From contig JBBDRW010000157.1 in the NCBI GenBank assembly GCA_040905265.1, positions 1 through 64,000 on the forward strand: a stretch of 64,000 bases of DNA, in the 5' to 3' direction. A program made the position numbers and the translations under genes. This DNA is from JBBDRW01 sp040905265. GTDB lineage: Bacteria; Bacteroidota; Rhodothermia; Balneolales; Balneolaceae. The notes beneath the pieces were generated by a model. That model saw only the letters and a program-made list of their open reading frames with translations, had not been told where the DNA came from and made no database searches. Shown one piece after another: positions 8,858 through 16,480 of this stretch. Within the stretch, counting starts at the first letter, position 1, and each line of letters opens with the position of its first letter.

Positions 8858-11329
8858 TCAGAACTCTATCTCGATTTTTGCCAGAATATTTCGTCCCGCC
8901 TGAGGGTAGTAGTAATTGAAATGCTGCTCCTGTCCGCCCGCAAGCCAGCCAAAGGTATATCCATTGGAAACATACGATTTGTCCAGGATATTGTTCACCT
9001 GAAGGAGAAGTGAAATGCTGCTGGCGGCCGGGGTATTGTCAAATCGGTAGCCCGCTCTCAGATCTTGAATAACGTACGGATCTATGGAACGGCTTTCTGT
9101 CCCGGTATTATCCAGATACTGTCGCGATACGATCTTGTTTGAAACGGTTGCTGTGAACCCGCCGGTCTGCCAGGTTACACCTGTATGGCTGATAAAGTTT
9201 GGTGAGAATGCAATATCAGTCGATTCATACGTGACTGCATCTTGCCCGCCTTCATCAAAATCGTCCAGGTAGTGAGTGTACTCAGGAATGATATTCCGGC
9301 TGAATGTCGCGTTGGCATCCAGGGTAAGCTGCTGCAGGAGTTTCAGTGAACCGTGCAGTTCGATGCCGGCGCGATAGCTTTTTTCAACATTCTCACGTAC
9401 ATAGGCTCCGACATCGTTTACCGCACCAGTCAGAATCAGTTGATCCCTGTAGTTCATATAATAGAGATTGATCCCACCCCGGAATATCTCATAGGAAGCC
9501 ATATACCCCACTTCATAATCGAACAGCCGCTCCGGCTTCGGACGGCTCTCCGGAGTGGATTCTACATAATCTCTTCGAGCCGGTTCACGCCCGCCAACAC
9601 TGAGTGATGCAAATGCCCGATTGTTTTCGTTCAGCCGGTAGACAAATCCGAATTTGGGGTTGAAAAAGTTGAGCTGCTCCTCCTGTTGAAGATGTATGAC
9701 GGTTTGATTTCCTCCGGACTCATCAATTCGGGGCCCTTCAAACCGGTACGAGACCATTCGGTACTGGAGGTCCAGATAGGTGTTGAATGTATCCGAAAAG
9801 TACCAGTTCAGTTTCCCATACAGGTTCAGGTCTGTCTTGAACCCGTTGTTTTGATAGTATTGGTCTTCATAGTCACTCTCTCCAGCAAAACGGGCCCAGA
9901 TCACCTCTCCGAAGTGATCTCCGTCATACTCGTTGTACCCGCCGCCGAGGGTGAGGTTCCAGTTCTCTCGCCGGTACTCACCGGAGAGAACGGTTCCGTA
10001 AAAATAGTTATCAAGCCATCGTCGGCGGATTACATCACTGCGTGAGATGATCTGATCGCCGATTTCAATCGGGTTGATCCCGTAGGTAGAGAGCCTCTCA
10101 TCAGGCCTGAACTGTTCATAGTATCCCTGCCCGCGTGTAAAGTGAAGCGAACTGTTCAAAAGCCACCGGTCTGTTACCTGGTAAGAGTAGTGAAGCTGAA
10201 AATGGTCTTGTTGATAGTTGTCGACCTGATTCTCATATGTAAACTCGTTAAAACGGCGGTTTCCGATGTTTTGGCGCAAATGTTCGGCTTCTTCACTGCT
10301 GTAGAGATTTGCAATGTACCGCTCCAGTTCCGGAGAGTTGTCCTCCAGAATGGGTTCAGGTACTCCGTTCCATGCCTGATAGGTGCGCTCCTGGCCTGAG
10401 AAGAGATCCCATTTCAGAAGAGATTTCTCTCCCTGCCGTGCACCGGAGAGATAGAAGGATTTCAGGTCGGAACTCGCCCGGTCGATGTAGCCGTCCGATT
10501 CAAGTTTTGAGAGCCGCCCTTCAAACTGCCAGCCGTTGTCCAGCCTTCCGGTTCCTATCAGGACATTTGCTTTTTGAGTCTCGTATGAACCTGTAGAGAG
10601 GGATACAATGCCATACGGATCTCTCTCCATGCGTGCGGTTTGAAGGTTCATGGTCGCTCCGAAAGCTCCGGCACCATGTGTGGATGAGCCGACCCCCCTC
10701 TGGATCTGAATATTTTCAACCGATGAGGCTAAATCCGGCATATTGACCCAGAACACACCATGCGATTCGGCATCATTCAGAGGGATTCCGTTGATTGTTA
10801 CGTTGATACGGGTGGGATCGACTCCCCGTATTCGGATACCAGTGTACCCTATACCTGCACCGGCATCGGATGTTGCCACTACAGATGGTGTTGAGCTGAC
10901 CAGCCAGGGGATGTCCTGTCCGAGATTTGCCTCCTGAATCTCTTCCCTGCTGATGTTTGAGTATGCAATCGGGGTGGATTCATCCACCCTGAGTGCGTTT
11001 ACAAACACTTCGCCGCTTAACAGTGCCTGAGGGTCCAGATATATAGCAAGAGGTGTACCGGCATTCTCTATGTCGATCACTTCACTTTGATAGCCCAGGT
11101 AACTGACCCGGATCTGCATCGACTGGCCTGCCAGGAGCGTCAGTTCAAACCGCCCCTCTTCATCGGTTGCCGTACCGTTGGCAGTCTGAACCTGAAGGAT
11201 ATTGGCTCCCTGAAGCGGCGTGAGGGTTTGAGAGTCGTGGACAACTCCCTGAACGGTTTGGCCCCGGGCCTCCGCTGCGAGAAATGTCAGAAATAGTGAT
11301 AAAAGTAGTACAGTTTGTTTAAGAAACAT
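8858..11329 (-). CDS. TonB-dependent receptor, probably for thiamine
   Basis: An 823-residue outer-membrane receptor. It has a signal peptide (1-24), a CarboxypepD_reg-like beta-sandwich (about 25-105, with VVHDSQTLTPLQGANI), a plug domain (about 115-230, with IRIRGVDPTRINVTINGIPLND) and a 22-strand barrel ending in phenylalanine (AKIEIEF). The start ATG is preceded by GGAGG at good spacing, unusual in this window. The leader holds a TPP riboswitch, so uptake of thiamine or a thiamine derivative is the best prediction; receptors with such leaders are known in Bacteroidota from comparative studies of thiamine metabolism. No inner-membrane thiamine permease or kinase is adjacent. Confidence 0.93.
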   Translation of the reverse strand: MFLKQTVLLLSLFLTFLAAEARGQTVQGVVHDSQTLTPLQGANILQVQTANGTATDEEGRFELTLLAGQSMQIRVSYLGYQSEVIDIENAGTPLAIYLDPQALLSGEVFVNALRVDESTPIAYSNISREEIQEANLGQDIPWLVSSTPSVVATSDAGAGIGYTGIRIRGVDPTRINVTINGIPLNDAESHGVFWVNMPDLASSVENIQIQRGVGSSTHGAGAFGATMNLQTARMERDPYGIVSLSTGSYETQKANVLIGTGRLDNGWQFEGRLSKLESDGYIDRASSDLKSFYLSGARQGEKSLLKWDLFSGQERTYQAWNGVPEPILEDNSPELERYIANLYSSEEAEHLRQNIGNRRFNEFTYENQVDNYQQDHFQLHYSYQVTDRWLLNSSLHFTRGQGYYEQFRPDERLSTYGINPIEIGDQIISRSDVIRRRWLDNYFYGTVLSGEYRRENWNLTLGGGYNEYDGDHFGEVIWARFAGESDYEDQYYQNNGFKTDLNLYGKLNWYFSDTFNTYLDLQYRMVSYRFEGPRIDESGGNQTVIHLQQEEQLNFFNPKFGFVYRLNENNRAFASLSVGGREPARRDYVESTPESRPKPERLFDYEVGYMASYEIFRGGINLYYMNYRDQLILTGAVNDVGAYVRENVEKSYRAGIELHGSLKLLQQLTLDANATFSRNIIPEYTHYLDDFDEGGQDAVTYESTDIAFSPNFISHTGVTWQTGGFTATVSNKIVSRQYLDNTGTESRSIDPYVIQDLRAGYRFDNTPAASSISLLLQVNNILDKSYVSNGYTFGWLAGGQEQHFNYYYPQAGRNILAKIEIEF

Positions 11330-11455
11330 CGTTTCCTCCGTCTTATTGGTTGTTTCCTGAAAGAGGATGTCGTCTCCAGGAGACTACGTTCTCTTCCAGT
11401 GATAAGAGGAGGAGGCTAACTTGCAGAACTGAACTGCTATTGATAGAATGGCAGA

Positions 11456-11701
11456 ACAGGTTTCCCTTCGCCGGTATTATCCGGATCAGGTATTCAGGGT
11501 ATAATCTCAGCCCGTTAGTGTCCTGTCAACCATACTCCTACTGGCCCAAGTCTCGATCTTTTGCCATCTGGCTTCTTTAAAAAACAGCTGCGTAGCTACG
11601 GCTATGCACCGGTTTTTTGCATTGCCAGCCGGCAAAATCTCTTCGACTTACTCCGTATCGCATGGTTGGCAGGACACTAGTGCAAGCACCCCCAACCTTT
11701 T
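11456..11701 (-). promoter_or_regulatory. TPP riboswitch (THI element) interrupted in P3 by a mobile element
   Basis: On the minus strand the 5' part (11701-11680) reads AAAAGGTTGGGGGTGCTTGC and the 3' part (11517-11456) contains CGGGCTGAGATTATACCC, then ACCTGATCCGGATAAT, then ACCGGCGAAGGGAAACCT. These match the TPP aptamer consensus. P1 is AGGTT/AACCT, P2 is GGGT/ACCC, and P3 is GCTTG/CGGGC. Between the two P3 arms lies a 160-bp element flanked by TA on both sides; removing it with one TA leaves a 6-base loop, as in a natural short P3. It controls the TonB-dependent receptor. Confidence 0.88.
11516..11679. mobile_element. MITE-like palindromic element, family A, full copy
   Basis: The ends are inverted: GTGTCCTGTCAACCAT from 11518 and ATGGTTGGCAGGACAC up to 11677, one mismatch in 16. 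Both ends are flanked by TA, consistent with a TA target duplication as made by IS630/Tc1-type transposases. Inside, AAGTCTCGATCTTTTGCC and its near-complement on the right side make the whole element an imperfect hairpin. It codes for nothing and would need a transposase in trans. Confidence 0.8.
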
Positions 11702-11736
11702 GTTGTGGTGAATGGGGCTAAGATAAGGGAGAATTA

Positions 11737-11822
11737 AGTGTCATGTCAACCATACTCTTATGGGGCCAAGTCTCGATTTTTTGCCGTCTGGCTTCTTTAA
11801 AAAACAGCTGCGTAGCTATGGC
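11737..11822. repeat. Family A element, truncated left half
   Basis: Starting with AGTGTCATGTCAACCATACT, these about 86 bp repeat the left half of the element at 11516-11679 in the same direction, including GGCTTCTTTAAAAAACAGCT followed by GCGTAGCTA. The similarity ends soon after; no right end is found before the M28 peptidase gene. Confidence 0.78.
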
Positions 11823-11907
11823 AGTTACTGTTGTTTTGTCTTTTCACTTTATAACCGTAACATCATGATTTGTATATATAAGAACAGCCTGAACTCCTAA
11901 AAGGAGC

Positions 11908-12912
11908 ATGCCCATAGGACAACACACGTACATATCTGCCTTGATCTGCCCGCTTCTTCTGGTTCTGTTTTTTTTGCAGAGTTGCGAATCGGGTGACGTC
12001 CGGTTATCGCCGGATCTGCGTTCGGCAGACCTGGAAGAACATATCGAATGGTTGGCAGATTCCACACTGGCGGGTCGACTGGCAGGATCACCAGGAGAAG
12101 CACGAGCTGCCAATTACATTCTCAATCACTTCCGTCAGTTTGGCCTCGAGCCGGCCGGGGATGAGGGTACTTACCTGCAGTTGTTTCAGCTTGATGGGCC
12201 GATTGCAGAGGCAATGGGCCAGGATCGGCATCTTTCACGGAATGTAATCGCGCTTGTCCCTGGCACGAGCCGGCCAGATGAAGTGATTGTATTGGGTGCC
12301 CATTACGATGGACAGGGGCATGGAGGGGTTATTTCATTGGAACATGAGGAGGTGAGAGTTGTGCATCCCGGAGCAGATGACAATGCATCGGGAGTCGCCG
12401 GATTACTGGAGTTGGCACACTATTTTTCGGAGTCTCCGGCCCAACGGACCTTGCTTTTTGCCGCTTTTTCCGGAGAGGAATTGGGACTGATTGGATCCCG
12501 TCACATGGTTACCCGACCCCCATTTCAGGATGCAGAGTTTCTTGCCATGGTAAATCTGGATATGATCGGACGGCTGAGAGGTCAACAGTTGACGATCTCC
12601 GGAACCGGAACAATGGATCTGTGGGAAGAGCTTCTTTCAGATCTGAACAGGCAAGCTGAACCCCTTCAGCTGGAGTTTGTAAATTTGGGTTCCGCTTCCA
12701 GTGACCATACATCCTTCCATGAGAATGGAATTCCAGCTCTTCATCTCTTTACCGGAACTCATGAAGATTACCACCGGCCGGGGGATCTCCCTGAAAAGAT
12801 CAATATTGAAGGAGCCCTGGAGGTATTACGGTTCGTTCAGGAACTGATAACCGGCCTGGATCAACTCGCACCTGATGAATTTCTCTTTTCGGAGAACGAG
12901 GGCCGGGAATGA
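11908..12912 (+). CDS. M28 family metallopeptidase, lipoprotein
   Basis: A 334-residue exported zinc peptidase. The signal peptide ends in the lipobox LQSC with Cys26, so it is probably a membrane-anchored lipoprotein. A di-zinc aminopeptidase fold is supported by HYDGQG, PGADDNASGVAGLLELA, the catalytic glutamate pair in FSGEELGLIG, the metal aspartate in NLDMIGR, and the final metal histidine region HEDYHRPGD. It would cleave peptides in the periplasm or at the cell surface. AAGGAG lies just before the ATG at 11908. polX follows 64 bp downstream. Confidence 0.92.
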   Translation: MPIGQHTYISALICPLLLVLFFLQSCESGDVRLSPDLRSADLEEHIEWLADSTLAGRLAGSPGEARAANYILNHFRQFGLEPAGDEGTYLQLFQLDGPIAEAMGQDRHLSRNVIALVPGTSRPDEVIVLGAHYDGQGHGGVISLEHEEVRVVHPGADDNASGVAGLLELAHYFSESPAQRTLLFAAFSGEELGLIGSRHMVTRPPFQDAEFLAMVNLDMIGRLRGQQLTISGTGTMDLWEELLSDLNRQAEPLQLEFVNLGSASSDHTSFHENGIPALHLFTGTHEDYHRPGDLPEKINIEGALEVLRFVQELITGLDQLAPDEFLFSENEGRE

Positions 12913-12976
12913 GCCAGGTTGTTGAGTTGTTATATCTTGTATGTTCGAAAGCCACCTTATAATCTGCTACTAAATC

Positions 12977-14737
12977 ATGCCATCGAATCAGGACATTGCC
13001 GATCAACTACGTCTTGTCTATCAATTGATGCAGCTCGCCGGAGAGAACCGGTTTCGCGCCATTGCATTCGACCGTGCTGCACAGACGATTGAAGGATTGA
13101 GTGACTCTGCCGAGGATAAAGCTCTGGATGGCACATTGACAAGCCTGAAAGGGATCGGATCCTCAATTGCAGAAGATATTCGTACGTATGCTGAAACCGG
13201 ATCGATGCCTGTGCTCGAGAGCCTGAAGGAGCGTGTACCCGCCGGTTTGATTGAGTGGCTGGATATTTCCGGCCTTGGCCCGAAAAATATTGTCAAAATT
13301 CATCAGGAACTGGGTATTACCGAAATTGATGAATTAAAAGAGGCGTGTGAAGATGGCCGGGTTGCAGCTCTTTCCGGCCTGGGGGAGAAATCGGCGGAGA
13401 AAATAGTAAAGTCTATCGAGTGGCTCAATCAGTTCAGTGAGCGTTGTCATCTGGATGAAGCGGATGAGATAGCCCGATCGATGATATCCTATCTGAAAAG
13501 TGTCGGTGGTGTACAATTGATTGAGGTGGCCGGATCATTGCGTCGGAACCTTGAAACAATCGGGGATATTGATATTCTGATAGGTGCCGCTGAGGGGGAT
13601 GCGCCCTCGATTTTTGAGTCGTTCGTGAACCATGAGCGGGTTGTAGAGATTCTTGGAAAGGGAGAGACGAAGAGTTCTGTCCGAACAGCCGGGGGCCGAC
13701 AGGTAGACCTGAGAATTGTTCGGCCGGATCAATTCCACGCGGCACTTCTCTATTTTACCGGAAACAAGGAGCATAATGTTCAGTTGCGGCAGCGGGCCAG
13801 GGAGAGGAAGATGGCACTGAATGAGTACGGATTGTTTCATCTTGGCCAGGATGGAGATACAGATTTTGATCAACCGGTAAATACGGGTTCCGAAGAGGAG
13901 ATTTACGATAAGCTCAAGCTTCGGTTTATTCCACCCGAGTTGAGAGAAGGGAGAAACGAGACGGAGCTGTTTGAAGGGGAGAATTTGCCGGAGCTGGTTG
14001 CCCTGGAGGATATTCGTGGAGTTCTTCATGCACACAGCACCTGGAGCGACGGCAAGGTGACGATTGAAGAGATGGCACGCACCTGTTTGGAACTCGGATA
14101 TGAATACCTGGGAATCAGTGACCACTCCCGGAGTGCTGCCTATGCAGGAGGCCTTTCGGTGGATGAAGTGAAAAAGCAGTGGGAGGAGATCGACAGGCTG
14201 AACGAGTCCTTTGTGAAGGAGGGTACAGAGTTTACGGTATTCAAGGGAATTGAGTCCGACATACTCGGTGACGGCTCTCTGGACTATCCGGATGACCTTT
14301 TGGAGGGATTCGATTTTGTGATTGCGAGTGTCCACTCCGGCCTGGATATGAAGCCGGAGCAGATGACAGACCGTTTTCTTCGGGCAATTCGCCATCCTGC
14401 AACGACAATCATCGGCCATCCGACAGGCCGGCTCCTTTTAAAGAGGAGAGAGAGCGGTCTCGATATGAACCGGCTGATCGAAACAGCGGCTGAGGAACAT
14501 GTGGTAATCGAGATCAATGCAAATCCCATGCGGCTCGACCTGGACTGGCGGTATGGGGAAAAAGCAAAAGAGTGTGGTTTATTGACTGCTGTGAACCCGG
14601 ATGCACACACTCCGGAGGGTATTGCCGATATCCGGTTCGGAGTTGCGACAGCCCGTAAAGCAAAGTTTGACAAGAGCCGTGTCATCAATACACTCTCTGT
14701 CGAAGCATTTGGATCGTGGCTGCGTGGTGCCGTGTAA
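12977..14737 (+). CDS. polX: DNA polymerase/3'-5' exonuclease PolX
   Basis: A 586-residue family X polymerase with a C-terminal PHP domain, the usual bacterial architecture. The 8-kDa region and helix-hairpin-helix motifs come first (LKGIGSSIAEDI near 57 and LSGLGEKSAEKIV near 133). The palm follows, with GSLRR at 186-190 and the catalytic pair DID at 197-199, and a third aspartate in GGRQVDLRIV. The PHP domain begins near 345 with HAHSTWSDG and continues with GISDHSRSAAYAGG and IIGHPTGR. It fills short gaps in base excision repair and has metal-dependent exonuclease activity. The CHRD gene follows 24 bp downstream. Confidence 0.96.
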   Translation: MPSNQDIADQLRLVYQLMQLAGENRFRAIAFDRAAQTIEGLSDSAEDKALDGTLTSLKGIGSSIAEDIRTYAETGSMPVLESLKERVPAGLIEWLDISGLGPKNIVKIHQELGITEIDELKEACEDGRVAALSGLGEKSAEKIVKSIEWLNQFSERCHLDEADEIARSMISYLKSVGGVQLIEVAGSLRRNLETIGDIDILIGAAEGDAPSIFESFVNHERVVEILGKGETKSSVRTAGGRQVDLRIVRPDQFHAALLYFTGNKEHNVQLRQRARERKMALNEYGLFHLGQDGDTDFDQPVNTGSEEEIYDKLKLRFIPPELREGRNETELFEGENLPELVALEDIRGVLHAHSTWSDGKVTIEEMARTCLELGYEYLGISDHSRSAAYAGGLSVDEVKKQWEEIDRLNESFVKEGTEFTVFKGIESDILGDGSLDYPDDLLEGFDFVIASVHSGLDMKPEQMTDRFLRAIRHPATTIIGHPTGRLLLKRRESGLDMNRLIETAAEEHVVIEINANPMRLDLDWRYGEKAKECGLLTAVNPDAHTPEGIADIRFGVATARKAKFDKSRVINTLSVEAFGSWLRGAV

Positions 14738-14761
14738 TCAAATTTCATAAAGAGTCAGATT

Positions 14762-15202
14762 ATGGATTGGAAAAATTTGTTGACAACCCTTTTTCTCGTT
14801 TCCTCTCTCTGTTCCATTTCCAACGGACAGCAGGTACGTGAAGTAATCCTGGGCGGATACAACCAGGTACCCGCTGTTGTGACACACGGGACCGGAACGG
14901 TTGAGGTAAACCTGCAATCCGATACATTGATTGTTTCCGGCCATTTCAGAGATCTCGTTGGCACCTATTCGACGGCAGGTATCCACTATGGGGGAGAGAA
15001 GGAGTCCGGGAACCGGCTGTTCCGGTTAGTGCCGGAACTGGATGAGGAGTTGAAAAGCGGAGAGTTTTCGGCAGATGAAAACCGTTTTTTCCTTCCTGCG
15101 AGTGTGAAAGAGGCACTCCGGGAGGGAAAACTTTATATAAATATCGTTACACGACGGCATCAGAGAGGTGAAATTCGGGGCCAGATCCCGCCGATGATGT
15201 AA
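14762..15202 (+). CDS. Secreted CHRD-domain protein
   Basis: A 146-residue protein with a short signal peptide (about residues 1-20, MDWKNLLTTLFLVSSL followed by a polar region) and one CHRD domain. The domain is recognised by YNQVPAVVTHGTGTVEV, the FRDLVGTYSTAGIHYG segment and the C-terminal LYINIVTRRHQRGEIRGQI. CHRD domains occur in chordin and in many secreted bacterial proteins of unknown function. It ends 14 bp from the convergent metF stop. Confidence 0.85.
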   Translation: MDWKNLLTTLFLVSSLCSISNGQQVREVILGGYNQVPAVVTHGTGTVEVNLQSDTLIVSGHFRDLVGTYSTAGIHYGGEKESGNRLFRLVPELDEELKSGEFSADENRFFLPASVKEALREGKLYINIVTRRHQRGEIRGQIPPMM

Positions 15203-15216
15203 AGATACAACTGGCC

Positions 15217-16188
15217 TCAGGCCTTCTGTTTTACACCTTTGCCGAATGGAATTTTCTCCAGGGATTCCAGAGCCGGTGACGGGTCGCCCATAACATAGAA
15301 ATGGATTCCCGGTACGCCATACTCAAGTAATTCAAGACACTGTTTGGCACACCATTCAATCCCTATATCTCTGGCATGTTCCGGGTTTGACGACACTTCA
15401 TCAGAGAGTTCATCCGGAAAATTCAGATGGAAGATACGTGGCAGGACCGTCAGGTGCCGGGGTGTGGTAAGAACCTTGATACCCGGAATAATCGGGACAT
15501 CGATACCTGCTTCCCTGCACTTGTCACAGAAACGGAAAAAGGCTTCGTTGTCAAAAAACATCTGGGTTGCGATATAGTCACCCCCGATCTCTACTTTCTC
15601 CTTTAACTTCTGGATGTCCCATTCCAGGTTGGGAGCTTCGAAGTGTTTTTCAGGATATCCGGCGACTCCGACACAGAAATCGGTTTTATCTGCATTCTGT
15701 ATATTCTCAAGATAATTGCCCTGGTTCATATCCTGGATCTGTTGAACCAGGTCGGAGGCGTATTTGTTTACGGTTCCGTTTTTAAACGAGTTTACGGAGA
15801 CACCCGAATCGTCACCACGGATTGCAAGGACGTTGTCGATACCGAGATAGTTGAGTTCAATCAGTGCGTCCTCACTCTCCTCTTTTGTAAACCCCTCACA
15901 GATCAGGTGAGGAACGGGATCAATTCCGAATCGGTGCAGAATCGCTGCACAGAGGCCGATGGTGCCCGGCCGTTTCCTTTTGATATGGCGTTTGATGCTG
16001 CCATCCGGCATCTCTTCGATATAGGATTCCGCCGCGTGATAGGTTACATCGATAAACGGCGGGTTCACCTCCAGCAGTCGTTCGATAGAGTCGAAGAGCT
16101 GCTTAACAGAACCGCCCCGTTTCGGCGGGATAATTTCAAAAGAGATTAACGGTTCATTTGCCTGGTTGTAATGCTCAATTACCTTCAT
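15217..16188 (-). CDS. metF: Methylenetetrahydrofolate reductase
   Basis: A 323-residue flavoenzyme that reduces 5,10-methylene-THF to 5-methyl-THF for methionine synthesis. It starts with EPLISFEIIPPKRGG, including the conserved glutamate, and contains VTYHAAES, IKRKRPGTIGLCAAILHRFG, LAIRGDDSG and the GGDYIATQMFFDNEAFFRF segment. The length fits bacterial MetF without the regulatory domain of eukaryotes. It is a single cytoplasmic gene; methionine genes are not adjacent. The about 290-bp leader before it is structured, but no known riboswitch was recognised. Confidence 0.95.
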   Translation of the reverse strand: MKVIEHYNQANEPLISFEIIPPKRGGSVKQLFDSIERLLEVNPPFIDVTYHAAESYIEEMPDGSIKRHIKRKRPGTIGLCAAILHRFGIDPVPHLICEGFTKEESEDALIELNYLGIDNVLAIRGDDSGVSVNSFKNGTVNKYASDLVQQIQDMNQGNYLENIQNADKTDFCVGVAGYPEKHFEAPNLEWDIQKLKEKVEIGGDYIATQMFFDNEAFFRFCDKCREAGIDVPIIPGIKVLTTPRHLTVLPRIFHLNFPDELSDEVSSNPEHARDIGIEWCAKQCLELLEYGVPGIHFYVMGDPSPALESLEKIPFGKGVKQKA

Positions 16189-16480
16189 ACTGCTGTTACA
16201 TTACCTTAATATTGTTCATGATCGGGAGAGGGTTCCCCGGCTTGATGCGTGCAGCGAAAGCGTCCATTCAGATGCCATTCGCCATGTTACCGGATTAAAA
16301 ACCGATTTTACAAAGCTTAGCATGAAAGGTACTGTCTATAACTGCAAATATAAACCTGTTTTTTTTATACTTTACGGGCCTTGAACAAAAAAGTGCTAAC
16401 TGCAGTTTCCAAACTGAAAACATGTCTGGGCCTGGCCGAACATACCCTGGTTATCACTGATCAATAACTGATATGCATTA
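16189..16480. other. metF leader and promoter region of the TPR kinase
   Basis: This divergent region contains a G+C-rich stretch at 16239-16305 with a small stem around AGCGAAAGCG, transcribed as part of the metF leader. It does not match the core of SAM-I, SAM-II or cobalamin aptamers that I know, so I only note it as possibly structured. Confidence 0.3.

Noticed and set aside
16189..16330. SAM riboswitch before metF
   Set aside because: The GCCGGGGAACCC stretch only recalls part of the SAM-I core; the other conserved parts are missing.
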